A stretch of 64,000 nt of DNA from Candidatus Poribacteria bacterium (GCA_003635315.1 PYJD01000010.1:62001-126000); one strand, 5' to 3'. Counted from the first letter of the stretch, positions 43,229-52,546 are shown. The notes: generated by a model from the letters alone, not told the origin. Numbers and translations are program-made.

Positions 43229-44161
43229 ATGAACACAGAAAATATATCACTCAACGTCAATATCGGCGGGATTCAGATGCGCAATCCTGTGATGACTGCT
43301 TCCGGAACATTTGGATATGGAAGTGAATACGCTGATTTTGTTGACCTTAACTCTCTCGGAGCAGTTGTGGTGAAGGGAGTGACCAGTGTTCCATGGCAAG
43401 GGAATCCTATGAACCGCATTATGGAAACCCCTTCAGGTATGCTCAATGCTATTGGTCTCCAAAACGTCGGCGTTGACGGTTTTATTTCTGAGAAGTTACC
43501 ATACCTAAACAATTTTGATGTACCTGTAATTGTTAACGTCTGTGGTAAAACGGTTGAAGAATACCTCTTAGTGGTTGAAAAGCTGAGTAACGTTGATGGA
43601 GTAGCAGGTGTAGAACTCAATATTTCCTGTCCAAATCTTGACTGTGGTGGCATGAGTTTCGGAGTAGATCCAACTTTGGCACATCAACTTGTTTCTCAGG
43701 TACGAGAGAAAACTGATCTACCATTACTTGTAAAATTATCACCGAATGTTACGGATATCACGATAATTGCTCGCGCTGTGGAAGATGCCGGTGCAGATGC
43801 ACTATCAGCAATTAACACCTTACTCGGCATGGCTATAAATGCAAAGACACAAAAGCCTGAAATCGCGAATGTCACGGGTGGTCTCTCTGGTCCAGCAATA
43901 AAACCTGTAGCATTACGATTGGTATGGGAAGTCTATAAGAGTGTATCACTGCCAATCGTTGGGATGGGGGGAATTATGAATAGTACAGATGCCGTTGAGT
44001 TTTTCATTGCTGGTGCTTCAGCTGTCGCTGTCGGAACAGCTAATTTTATTAATCCACAAGCATCAATTGAAGTAGCAGCTGGAATCGGGGATTATCTTAA
44101 ACAGATGGAGATAACTTCAATAAAAGAATTAGTTGGAAGTTTGAAAGTTGCATCAAAATAG
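43229..44161 (+). CDS. pyrD: Dihydroorotate dehydrogenase, class 1B catalytic subunit
   Basis: 310 residues. NPVMTASGTFGYGSEY, GVTSVPWQGNPMNRIMETPSGMLNAIGLQN, the active-site segment NISCPNLDCGGMSFG with catalytic Cys, LLVKLSPNVTDI and the FMN phosphate-binding SLPIVGMGGI identify class 1B PyrD, which passes electrons to NAD through PyrK. No pyrK is in the window. It is 60 bp upstream of pyrB, in the same direction. Confidence 0.94.
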   Translation: MNTENISLNVNIGGIQMRNPVMTASGTFGYGSEYADFVDLNSLGAVVVKGVTSVPWQGNPMNRIMETPSGMLNAIGLQNVGVDGFISEKLPYLNNFDVPVIVNVCGKTVEEYLLVVEKLSNVDGVAGVELNISCPNLDCGGMSFGVDPTLAHQLVSQVREKTDLPLLVKLSPNVTDITIIARAVEDAGADALSAINTLLGMAINAKTQKPEIANVTGGLSGPAIKPVALRLVWEVYKSVSLPIVGMGGIMNSTDAVEFFIAGASAVAVGTANFINPQASIEVAAGIGDYLKQMEITSIKELVGSLKVASK

Positions 44162-44221
44162 TCAATATATCAGGATAAAATAGGATAAGACGTATATATA
44201 AAACGCGTTTATAGGAGAACT

Positions 44222-45301
44222 ATGCGACATCTGGTAACTCTTGACGATTTATCAAATTATGAAATTGAGCAAATATTTCGCTTGGCTGCAGGTATGCAAT
44301 CCCAATTAGATACATGGGCAGGTATCTGTCGTAGCAAATTGTTGGCAACCCTTTTCTACGAACCGAGTACACGTACCCGGCTATCTTTTGAAAGTGCAAT
44401 GGAACGACTTAACGGTGGCACACTCGGGTTTGCTGATCCAGGTGCAACATCCACTACAAAAGGTGAAACGCTTGCCGATACTGCACGAATGGTCACCAAC
44501 TATGCAGATATTATAGTCGTTAGACACAATTTGGCTGGTTCAGCACGAGTCATGGCAAAATATGCAAATATACCCGTCATTAATGGTGGTGATGGAAGTC
44601 ACACACATCCAACCCAAGCACTAACCGATCTGTATACAATTATTCGACGTAAAGAAAAAGTCGAAGGACTAAGTGTAGGTATATGTGGCGATCTTCGCTA
44701 TGGACGCGCTGCGCATTCCTTTGCATTATCGGTCGCAAGATTTGGCGGGAAACTGGTACATATCGCACCTGAAGGTTTACAGATGCCACCATGGGTATTG
44801 ACTCGATTAGATCAAATACACGGACAAAGACCTATTGAAGTAGAAACTTTCTTAGAAGTTATTGACACCCTTGATGTAATCTATGTTAACCGGCTTCAAG
44901 AGGAACGACTTCCTTCCACTGTAGACGTTGAAGAAGTGCGCGGTAGTTACCTCCTAAATTCTGCAGTAATGAAAAATGCTAAACCTGATGCTATGATAAT
45001 GCATCCACTTCCACGTGTAAACGAACTTTCCTACGAATTAGATGATGATCCACGAGCAGCATATTTCGAACAATCAGCAAATGCTGTGCCTATCCGAATG
45101 GCTCTGATTTCAAGTTTAATGGGTTTAGAACAACTGATTCTAACACAACCCCCACAACGTAAAATCAGTAGTTCATCCTTTCAATGCAAGAACTCAAATT
45201 GCATCACGAATCACGAAACATATCTTAATTCAGAACGTGAAACATTTAATGGTACGGCTGAAGTGAATGTATGTGCGTATTGTGGAAGCCTTGAGCAATA
45301 G
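44222..45301 (+). CDS. pyrB: Aspartate carbamoyltransferase with PyrI-like zinc tail
   Basis: 359 residues, ribosome binding site ATAGGAG. Residues 1-308 are a normal PyrB: FYEPSTRTRLSFESAMERL, VRHNLAGSARVMAKYA, GDGSHTHPTQALTDLYTI, HPLPRVNEL. Beyond residue about 315 comes a tail with CKNSNCITNHE and CAYCG, that is C-x4-C...C-x2-C, matching the zinc domain at the C-terminus of the regulatory chain PyrI (CPNxxCI...CxYC). The nucleotide-binding PyrI domain is absent. The tail could replace the PyrI zinc domain in holding subunits together. Confidence 0.95.
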   Translation: MRHLVTLDDLSNYEIEQIFRLAAGMQSQLDTWAGICRSKLLATLFYEPSTRTRLSFESAMERLNGGTLGFADPGATSTTKGETLADTARMVTNYADIIVVRHNLAGSARVMAKYANIPVINGGDGSHTHPTQALTDLYTIIRRKEKVEGLSVGICGDLRYGRAAHSFALSVARFGGKLVHIAPEGLQMPPWVLTRLDQIHGQRPIEVETFLEVIDTLDVIYVNRLQEERLPSTVDVEEVRGSYLLNSAVMKNAKPDAMIMHPLPRVNELSYELDDDPRAAYFEQSANAVPIRMALISSLMGLEQLILTQPPQRKISSSSFQCKNSNCITNHETYLNSERETFNGTAEVNVCAYCGSLEQ

Positions 45302-45678
45302 ACCGGACATTATTATTAATATCTTATACCATTTCTAAGAAATAATATGACATATAAACACCACCCAACCCGGTAGGTTCGGTTTGAAACCGCTCCATAG
45401 TCGTCAATTTAAGGATTCTCCAAACATATTTGGGCGATTTCTACTCCTCTTGTAGGTCGGGTAGAGGAACGAAACCCGACATGAGCAGCATGCCATAGGT
45501 GCATGCTGCGTTGATTCTCTACGAGGACATGTAATCACTAATTTGACACCAATGGAGCGGTTTGGAACCGCTCCGAATTCATTATAACATGCGTATTTAT
45601 GACACCTATTCATCTACAAATGGTATTATTACATGAAATTCTATAAGAAATTAGAATAATGATCCAATACTTATGCTT
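45302..45678. other. Convergent intergenic region filled by a large family A element
   Basis: Between the pyrB stop and the end of the leftward lectin gene; almost all of it is the 301-bp element described next. No terminator hairpin with T tract was found. Confidence 0.6.
45326..45626. repeat. MITE-like element, family A, composite (301 bp)
   Basis: Ends ATACCATTTCTAAGA and AAATGGTAT. The interior contains GGTAGGTTCGGTTTGAAACC, GTAGGTCGGGTAGAGGAACG, GTTGATTCTCTACGAGGACA and GGAGCGGTTTGGAACCGCTCC, cassettes also seen at 33732, 40060, 52383, 55216 and 60730. Confidence 0.8.
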
Positions 45679-47112
45679 CTAATCGTCCTTTTCAAGGATA
45701 GCATATTTGGTATAACCCCAAAAGAGATCCCCTGGTCCGATAGCTTGCCAAAGTCCATTAATAAATGTCAGCACAACAGCATCTTGACGTTCTGGCGATA
45801 GCGTACTCCGTGGAAACCTACCCTTTTTCCCCCAGTTTGAATATGTGAGCGGTTCACCATTCTCCCACACCCACTGTCCCTCGGTTTTTTCATCGCTCAG
45901 TCCAATCCAATAAAGATTATTCCCAAAAACACCTGAAAGCCATTTCTGCTCATTTTCGTCGTTTATAGCCACCAAGTAAGCCCCATTCAAGGCAGCTTGT
46001 TTCTTTGCATCCTTAAGACTTTTACATCGAATCTTTCTGTAGGCATGACCGTTTTCTGGATTCACTAACCATTTCTCTAAATCCTTATGTGGTCGGGTTA
46101 ATGTATTCTCTTCATCAGCTTCTGGTTGAGCAATTTTGGATTTTACAATTATCTGTGGTGGTTCAACCGGTAATACACGTATCTCTGGTGGCTCAACCGG
46201 TAATTCACGAACCTGAATGTTTTCAATTACTTCATTTTGAATAACTGGTTCTCTGACGACAGGTTTAACCACTTTTTTCGGTTTTCTTGACAACTTACCA
46301 AATAAGCTGGGGAGAGAGGTACTTTTAGCTTTTTCTTCTGTCGGTATTTTCACCGGTTTTGGTTCAGATTCATCAACCTCTGTATCTAAAGTCAAAACCA
46401 AGTCATCATATCGTGTACCATCTTCTATTAATATCTTTTCTGACTTTGCAGTTTTTCCTTGATGCTTTACCGTAACTGTATATTCTGCTGGTACATCATC
46501 ATTTTGGATATAATGGTTAAAATATCCTTCAGAATCTGTTGTCGCACCTCCACTTGAACTACCACTACCAGCCCCTTCCAAATCCGCATGATGTACTTCT
46601 TTCGAAATAGAGGTATTTGCCAAAGGGGTTCCATCCTTTTGTAGAACTCTGGTACGAATTCGCATACGAGGACGCACTATGACAACTACATCTTTAATGT
46701 GGGTACCAGGTTTCACACTGAATTTAACACCAGGAGTAAAGTGTTCGTAAGAATTATGAATTGTGATTTCACCAATTTTAGTGGAGATAACTTCATAATC
46801 CGGTCGCATCTGCTCTGTATTAAAAGAGTAATTTCCATCCTTATCTTTATACAGATTCCATGGGATCGTTAATTGAACGGGTATATTTGGAATATTATTG
46901 AAGCTAAATTCACCTTTTTCATTAGTCTTTGACCTTATGGAACCCTGAGAGAGTGTAAGTGTAAAGCCTTGAACCGGTTCCTCATTCCTATCTAATACTA
47001 TTCCAGAAAGTGTCCCAGTCTGCATCTGTGCGACACAAGGAATGGATGTTAAAAGGTATAAGCCAATAATACATAAGAGAAATTTTGTATGGATATTGTC
47101 AATATACATCAT
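45679..47112 (-). CDS. Secreted protein with carboxypeptidase-regulatory repeats and C-type lectin domain
   Basis: 477 residues, ribosome binding site AAAGGAAT. A signal peptide (FLLCIIGLYLLTSIPCVAQ) is followed by CarboxypepD_reg-like beta-sandwiches (LSGIVLDRNEEPVQGFTLTL; RTRVLQKDGTPLANTSI with YFNHYIQNDDVPAEYTVTVK), a Pro/Glu/Val linker with a short internal repeat (RxLPVEPPEIRV), and a C-terminal C-type lectin domain (EQKWLSGVFGNNLYWIGLSD, WVWENGEPLTYSNWG). It is likely a surface adhesin or glycan binder. Paralogue and probable operon partner of the gene at 47148. Confidence 0.85.
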   Translation of the reverse strand: MMYIDNIHTKFLLCIIGLYLLTSIPCVAQMQTGTLSGIVLDRNEEPVQGFTLTLSQGSIRSKTNEKGEFSFNNIPNIPVQLTIPWNLYKDKDGNYSFNTEQMRPDYEVISTKIGEITIHNSYEHFTPGVKFSVKPGTHIKDVVVIVRPRMRIRTRVLQKDGTPLANTSISKEVHHADLEGAGSGSSSGGATTDSEGYFNHYIQNDDVPAEYTVTVKHQGKTAKSEKILIEDGTRYDDLVLTLDTEVDESEPKPVKIPTEEKAKSTSLPSLFGKLSRKPKKVVKPVVREPVIQNEVIENIQVRELPVEPPEIRVLPVEPPQIIVKSKIAQPEADEENTLTRPHKDLEKWLVNPENGHAYRKIRCKSLKDAKKQAALNGAYLVAINDENEQKWLSGVFGNNLYWIGLSDEKTEGQWVWENGEPLTYSNWGKKGRFPRSTLSPERQDAVVLTFINGLWQAIGPGDLFWGYTKYAILEKDD

Positions 47113-47147
47113 TTTTATATTCCTTTACTATCTATTTATAATTATTA

Positions 47148-48362
47148 TTACTTGTCTTCTTTAGGTTTCTCTTTTGGATTCTCTTTCTCAAGAACAGCAA
47201 TTAAGGGTGATCCTCTATGTTGATTAGAACTAAGCAAATTCCATTTTCCGTATGATCTGACTATCACTCTATCCTGCATATCTATTTTTTCATTCAATGG
47301 TTTCTCATTACCCCAGTTTGTATAGGTGACCGGTTCACCACTATGCCATTTCCATTTCCCCTCTTCAACCATATATCTGAGTCCAATTATACATTCTGAC
47401 ATACCCGTGATATTCTCAATCCATTTCTCTTCAATTTTATCATTGATTGATACAAGATATGCCTTCTCTATGTTTGATTGGTTTAGAGCATCCTCCATAC
47501 CTTCACAATATATTCTTTTGTAATCATGACCATTAATTGGATTACGTATCCAAACAGCTGGAGTATTTAGCAATCTATTGAATTCTACGGTTACACGTTC
47601 AGGGGTATTGTCATCGAAAGGAATCGGTTTATCATTAAGTTTCAATAACAGATGTACCACTGGTTGTCCTTCATGAGGCATAAATGGGTCTGATACAGCA
47701 AAATATCCCTCATGCTCAATTGCAATTCTATAAAATTGTGGTTCATCATCTATCCTAAGCTTTTCAGTAAAATACCCCTCTGAATCTGTTCTTCGGGGTC
47801 CACGTGACCTTCCAGATCCGCTCCTGTCTATATCATTTCTATTAATCGCTGTCTGGACTTGTGAATCTGCGATGGGTGTGCCATCTGCAGCAACAACCCT
47901 TGCTCGAATTTGAGGTATTATTTTACTTTTAATTTTAATTATCGCATTCTCTATTTTTGCCCCTGGTTCCAATGAGAATAACATCATTCTGAAAGGGGGT
48001 CTTTCCTCTGGAAATAGTGTTAGACCCTCTAAGTCAATTGATAGTATTTTTGTTTCTGTATCATCATCACCGATCTGTATTTTTATAGACTCTGGAGGTA
48101 TGTTAGTCATGGTAAAACTTCCATCTATATCAGTTTGCTGTACTAAATGCGTTATGAATTTCTCTTGTCTAATTCCACCAGGTTTGATCTTATATGGTCG
48201 AATTACCACCCCTATATTAATAACTGGTTCTCCACTTTCATTGACAACAATACCTGATAATGTTGCCTTTTCTTGAGCATTTACCACCGATGTTATGATT
48301 ATAAAGAGTGCCAATATTAAGTTGTGTGATATGTTCTTTTGTATTTTACATTTATATTTCAT
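47148..48362 (-). CDS. Secreted CarboxypepD_reg/C-type lectin paralogue
   Basis: 404 residues with a perfect AGGAGG ribosome binding site. Signal peptide (LILALFIIITSVVNAQ), LSGIVVNESGEPVINIGVVI repeat, a second sandwich (IRARVVAADGTPIADSQVQ, SRGPRRTDSEGYFTEKLRID) and a C-terminal lectin fold (DALNQSNIEKAYLVSINDKIEEKWIENI, KWKWHSGEPVTYTNWG-like segment EGKWKWHSGEPVTYTNWG). Gene order and 35-bp spacing to 45679 suggest one operon arising by duplication; the linker of the paralogue is missing here. Confidence 0.85.
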   Translation of the reverse strand: MKYKCKIQKNISHNLILALFIIITSVVNAQEKATLSGIVVNESGEPVINIGVVIRPYKIKPGGIRQEKFITHLVQQTDIDGSFTMTNIPPESIKIQIGDDDTETKILSIDLEGLTLFPEERPPFRMMLFSLEPGAKIENAIIKIKSKIIPQIRARVVAADGTPIADSQVQTAINRNDIDRSGSGRSRGPRRTDSEGYFTEKLRIDDEPQFYRIAIEHEGYFAVSDPFMPHEGQPVVHLLLKLNDKPIPFDDNTPERVTVEFNRLLNTPAVWIRNPINGHDYKRIYCEGMEDALNQSNIEKAYLVSINDKIEEKWIENITGMSECIIGLRYMVEEGKWKWHSGEPVTYTNWGNEKPLNEKIDMQDRVIVRSYGKWNLLSSNQHRGSPLIAVLEKENPKEKPKEDK

Positions 48363-48450
48363 TTCATACCTCCTAAATAATCAACAGGTCTATTTAGTTT
48401 TCTAAATTTCCTATACATTTTATTTATTACGTTATTGTTATCCTATATAA

Positions 48451-48860
48451 GTCTTTAGTCCCATCGGGACGGAATGTTCATAGAAAAAATGTAAACCGCC
48501 TCTCTTGAGTCCAGTATGAAGATTAAATAATACTTTGGGTAATTGACGGGCAATGAATTGCCCTACTACAAACAGGTTGGTTCGTAGTAGGGTGATTTAT
48601 CACCCGTTAAGAAATTACTGAATTAATAACTTAATCTTCATTAGGGACGGAATGTCTATAGAAAAAATGCAAACCACCTCTCTTGAGTTCCGTAGGAACG
48701 AAATGTCTATAGAGAAACATATTCACACAGTCTTGAGTTCCGTATGAACGGAATGTCTATAGAAGAACATATTCACACAGTCTTGAGTTCCGTAGGAACG
48801 GAATGTCTATAGAAAACAATGCGAACCACCTCTCTTGAGTTCCGTAGGAACGGCATAACC
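48451..48860. repeat. GTCCC/GTTCC-GGAATGTCTATAG array
   Basis: About seven units built as CTTGAGTTCCGTAGGAACGG plus AATGTCTATAG, with spacers of about 20-23 bp. Spacers fall in two types (ATGCAAACCACCTCT-like and ACATATTCACACAGT-like) that recur, so the array grew by duplicating repeat plus spacer. The second unit is split by the element at 48516-48641. Confidence 0.85.
48516..48641. mobile_element. 126-bp MITE inserted in a repeat unit
   Basis: Perfect 11-bp ends ATGAAGATTAA and TTAATCTTCAT. The flanks read GAGTCCAGT and TAGGGACGG, which rejoin as one array unit, so this is an insertion (a TA target duplication fits). The interior has three hairpins: GGGCAATgaATTGCCC, CCTACTAC...GTAGTAGG and GGGTGATttATCACCC. 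Confidence 0.85.
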
Positions 48861-49261
48861 AAAAAACATATCGTCCCTACAGGAATGAAGACCATCAAAA
48901 CGGATTTATCTGTTATTACCACTTTAGGAATAAACTTTCAGTAAATCTGAAAAACGGAAGAATCTTAAAACTAAATAATCCTGAAAAATCAATAGGTCAG
49001 AAGTATAATTAAATGGTAATAGGTCTGTTCGAAAAGTTGCTTGATTTTTGGCTGTGAATTGGCATCCTAATGACTCAGAGTACTACCTTTGAGTCAACCT
49101 GAGACTGACATCTCATACATCAATAGTTTATCATTTCTACATCCTTATTTCAAGACCTTCTTTCTTCTTATACGATCTCCATATAATGATTACACATTAC
49201 GAATTGAAGAACACCCTAAATTCCCTTTATCTCTGGAATTATTAAGTGTATTCACCATGCG

Positions 49262-49490
49262 ATACCATTTCTGATATATAATGTCTCTCTTTGTAGCACA
49301 AACTTTCCAGTTTGTGTTACATTCCGCCTCACGCTAACTATAGGTAATAGGAAAAAAATAATAGAAATGGTATAAGTCATACCATTTCTGATATATAATG
49401 TCTCTCTTTGTAGCACAAACTTTCCAGTTTGTGCTACATTCCGTCTCACGCTAACTATAGGTAATAGGAAAAAAATAATAGAAATGGTAT
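49262..49490. repeat. Two tandem family A MITE-like elements
   Basis: Copies at 49262-49373 and 49379-49490 are almost identical (a few differences) and are joined by AAGTC, the same bases that follow the second copy. Each has ATACCATTTCTGATATATAA, TTGTAGCACAAACTTTCCAG and AGAAATGGTAT. Tandem duplication of element plus flank explains this. Confidence 0.92.
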
Positions 49491-49625
49491 AAGTCATCAC
49501 AACATTAATTATGGATTAAAACTCTATATATTGATATGATTCCTCAACATGTATGACGCTTTGTAATCCAATGGTATCAATTCTTGACAAAATGTACTGG
49601 CTACAGAATCAAGGAGGAATGATTC

Positions 49626-50405
49626 ATGAAAAAGATATTGTCCATCTCTTTTCTAACATTCACTGTATTCCTATTTTCATTCACAGGAGTACAGTCCGTC
49701 CAAGCAGACGATCCAAGAGAAAAAATGGGAATTGTGTCACTCTGGACTTTAGATAAAGACACTGTTCAGGTCGGTAAAATCGAGGATGTATTCGGTGATA
49801 ATACAGGAACCATAATTGGAAAACCTGAACAAATTGATGGCTATCGTGGGGATGCCTTTAAATTCGATGGTGTAGTTGATCTGATACGTATGGATAAGGA
49901 TATCATCTTCCCTTCTCTAACTGTGGAGGCAATCATTAAACCAACTCTTGGTACACGAAATCCAATTTATGATAAATATAACTATGGAATTCAACTACTG
50001 GATAACAATACTGTTGGAATCTGGATACGTGCAAATACACCCGTCCAAGCGAATCATTGGCCATCTGCCTATGTACCATATCCAACAGATGGTGAATGGC
50101 ATCATATTGTGGGTGTTGTTGAGAATAAGAAAGAGGTCCGTATCTATATTGATGGTGAGTTGATAAAGAAGACGCCAGCACCTGACCCAATAAGTGTTGC
50201 CTATGGTGCAGCACTCAAACCAACAATCGCTTACACGCAACATTTAGGCGGAATCTGGTATGAAGGTGCTATTGACGAAGTAGCTGTTTTCGAAGTCGCA
50301 TTAGGAGATGCTGATGTAAGGAAATTGTACACGAATGCCTTGTCTACACTTCAACCAACTGCGAAGCTTGCTATAACCTGGGGAACACTTAAGATTCAGG
50401 ATTGA
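49626..50405 (+). CDS. Secreted LamG domain protein
   Basis: 259 residues, ribosome binding site AAGGAGG at 8 bases. Signal peptide to about residue 28 (FLFSFTGVQSVQA), then one LamG domain: GIVSLWTLDKDTVQVGKIEDV, FPSLTVEAIIKPTLG, EWHHIVGVVENKKEVRIYIDG, GAIDEVAVFEVALGDADV, and the family tail KLAITWGTLKI. Paralogue of the gene at 1037, diverged. Likely carbohydrate or protein binding outside the cell. Confidence 0.85.
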   Translation: MKKILSISFLTFTVFLFSFTGVQSVQADDPREKMGIVSLWTLDKDTVQVGKIEDVFGDNTGTIIGKPEQIDGYRGDAFKFDGVVDLIRMDKDIIFPSLTVEAIIKPTLGTRNPIYDKYNYGIQLLDNNTVGIWIRANTPVQANHWPSAYVPYPTDGEWHHIVGVVENKKEVRIYIDGELIKKTPAPDPISVAYGAALKPTIAYTQHLGGIWYEGAIDEVAVFEVALGDADVRKLYTNALSTLQPTAKLAITWGTLKIQD

Positions 50406-50708
50406 TGTTAGTAATCATTCTATGTAAACAACACCGTCGTTTATTAAAGAGTATCACCTCAGGTAAGATAAAAGATATTATTACAGTAAATGGAATTAGA
50501 AACCATTCTAATACCATACCAATTTGATTATATGTCATAATATCACGCTATCCTCTGTAGGCGGGGAATGCCAATAAGGCATTCATACCGTTGATTTGAA
50601 CTCCGATTCCCGATCTTCTTTACAACGGATAATGGAAAAACTATTATCAGAAATGGTATAACTTAAATATCAATAGCAATCCCATCGTATAAACCCATAG
50701 AGGTAAAA
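50406..50708. other. Intergenic region with a family A element
   Basis: The element at 50511-50659 occupies half of it; the rest is unremarkable. Confidence 0.6.
50511..50659. repeat. MITE-like element, family A, variant interior
   Basis: Bounded by ATACCATACCAATTT and AGAAATGGTAT, 149 bp. The interior hairpin is GGAATGCCAATAAGGCATTC after CTCTGTAGGC, a cassette not seen elsewhere here. Ends 49 bp before the decarboxylase gene. Confidence 0.75.
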
Positions 50709-52367
50709 ATGTCCTACCGAAAAATACTAAAAGAACTCCGCAAAACATTCCCCCAACCGGTATCAGATAAAATACATGATTCATACTTTGTACACTCTAT
50801 TATGTCTGCATTAAATCAGGTTGATGATCTGAAAACACGTTTGCCATTTCTTGGCGACATTATTACGGAAGACTTTGATGTTGCAAAGAAAGCAAAACTA
50901 CCGGAACACATATCCACTGTTGAAGAAGTTACATCTGAGTTAGTGGGTTACCTTAGAGGTATGACAATTTTTGGACATCCTCGCACACAACAAAATGTTA
51001 TCGGTCCAACAACGATCCCAAGTCTTATCGGTGTACTTCTCGCATCTCTACATAATCCTAATTTGGGATGGGATGAATATAGTCGAATGGTTGCTTACGC
51101 AGAAGTTGAAGTGGTGGGAATTTCTTCACAATTGGTGGGATATAATCCTGAAAAATCAGGTGGAGTGTTCACATTTGGAGGTACAGCAACAACCCTATAC
51201 GGTGTGAAGATAGGATTGGAAAAAGCATGTCCAGATACAATAAAAAAAGGAACTCCAGAAAATGTCGTAGTATTCGTCTCTGATACTGCACATTACTGCG
51301 CAACAAATATCACGGGATGGTTAGGAATAGGAACGGATAATCTTATTACGATACCCACCACAGTTGAAAACGAAATTGATCTTGTTTTGCTTGAGGAGAA
51401 TATACGAGAGACATTGAAAGATGGAAAGAAAATCGCAGCAATCATTGCTACGATGGGGACTACCGATGCTTTCGGACTGGATGATCTATTGCAGATCGTG
51501 GCTTTGCGAGAATCAATCGTTGAAGAATTTGAACTTGATTACAAACCCCATATTCACGCTGATGCTGTAATCGGATGGGCATGGTCAGTTTTCAACGATT
51601 ACGACATTGAGGAAAACACACTAAACTTTCGTCCACGCACCATTCGCGCAATAGCAGGGGCATGCCGTCGTATTCAACACCTCCACTTAGCAGATTCTAT
51701 CGGAATTGATTTTCATAAAACAGGTTTTACTCCCTATATTTCGAGTCTTGTTCTTGTGAAAGATCAAGCCGATTTGGATATGTTGAAACGTTCCCCAGAA
51801 CAGATGCCTTATCTCTACCATTATGGTCAATATCGTCCCGGTATGTATACCCTTGAAACATCCAGAGCAGGAACGGGTCCACTTTCGGCACTTGCAAACC
51901 TACGATTGTTCGGACAAGAAGGTTTACGTGCAATTCTTGGACACATTGTAGAAATGACACAACTTTTACGTGAACATTTAGGGGGTCATGCAAGCACAAC
52001 TGTGCTAAATAGCGGCAATTTTGGAACTGTAACTCTCTTTCGCGCATATCCGTTGGGAATCGATACTTTTGATATTAAACGACAAGAATTTGAAGATCCA
52101 GCATATCGGGAAAGTCTACTTTTACACAATGAATACAATAGAGAAGTGTTCCAATATGTAAATGCAGAGGCAATGGAGGGGCGTGGGGTATTTATCTCTA
52201 CAACAGATTGCTATCGGAAAACGTCATACGGTGAACCCATTGTCGCTCTAAAGTCCTATATCCTATCCCCGTTTGTTGATGAAGATGATGTGAAAATGGT
52301 CGTTGATAAAGTCTTAGAAGCAGGAGAGAAAGTTGGCGAAAATGTCAATCCTGATCGGACTGAATAA
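50709..52367 (+). CDS. PLP-dependent group II decarboxylase-like protein
   Basis: 552 residues, ribosome binding site AGAGG. Fold type I PLP enzyme of the aromatic-amino-acid/glutamate decarboxylase family: GVFTFGGTATTLYGVKIG, FVSDTAHYCATNITGWLGIG, AIIATMGTTDAFGLDD, HIHADAVIGWAWS, and the lysine motif DSIGIDFHKTGFTPY in which K binds PLP. ETSRAGTGPLSALANLRLFG is the usual C-terminal contact loop. It may decarboxylate an amino acid or act as a lyase on one; the substrate cannot be assigned. Confidence 0.9.
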   Translation: MSYRKILKELRKTFPQPVSDKIHDSYFVHSIMSALNQVDDLKTRLPFLGDIITEDFDVAKKAKLPEHISTVEEVTSELVGYLRGMTIFGHPRTQQNVIGPTTIPSLIGVLLASLHNPNLGWDEYSRMVAYAEVEVVGISSQLVGYNPEKSGGVFTFGGTATTLYGVKIGLEKACPDTIKKGTPENVVVFVSDTAHYCATNITGWLGIGTDNLITIPTTVENEIDLVLLEENIRETLKDGKKIAAIIATMGTTDAFGLDDLLQIVALRESIVEEFELDYKPHIHADAVIGWAWSVFNDYDIEENTLNFRPRTIRAIAGACRRIQHLHLADSIGIDFHKTGFTPYISSLVLVKDQADLDMLKRSPEQMPYLYHYGQYRPGMYTLETSRAGTGPLSALANLRLFGQEGLRAILGHIVEMTQLLREHLGGHASTTVLNSGNFGTVTLFRAYPLGIDTFDIKRQEFEDPAYRESLLLHNEYNREVFQYVNAEAMEGRGVFISTTDCYRKTSYGEPIVALKSYILSPFVDEDDVKMVVDKVLEAGEKVGENVNPDRTE

Positions 52368-52410
52368 TATACTCATATTTTCGTAGGTCGGGTAGAGGTA
52401 CGAAACCCAC

Positions 52411-52546
52411 CGAATTCCATACGCGGATTCGGCGTTGATATGGACGAATTCCATACGCGGATTCGGCGTTGATATGGACGAATTCCATACGCGGATTCGG
52501 CGTTGATATGGACGAATTCCATACGCGGATTCGGCGTTGATTTGGA
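52411..52546. repeat. 34-bp tandem repeat, four copies
   Basis: Units at 52411, 52445, 52479 and 52513 begin CGAATTCCATACGCGGATTC and end in GGCGTTGATATGGA. Copies are identical apart from the last few bases of the final one. Placed inside a family A context (GTAGGTCGGGTAGAGGTACG just before, AGAAATGGTAT at 52622). Confidence 0.95.

Larger units (their letters stand above)
48363..49625. other. 1.26-kb repeat-rich intergenic region
   Basis: Contains the GTCCC/GTTCC array (48451-48860) with an inserted 126-bp element, about 400 bp of plain AT-rich sequence, and two tandem family A elements (49262-49490). No supported gene. Confidence 0.75.

Noticed and set aside
48451..48860. CRISPR array
   Set aside because: Repeats look CRISPR-like in size and hairpin, but spacers are short (19-23 bp), recur within and between arrays, and no cas gene is present.
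49252..49500. 82-codon ORF with an internal protein repeat
   Set aside because: It is only the translation of two tandem family A elements.
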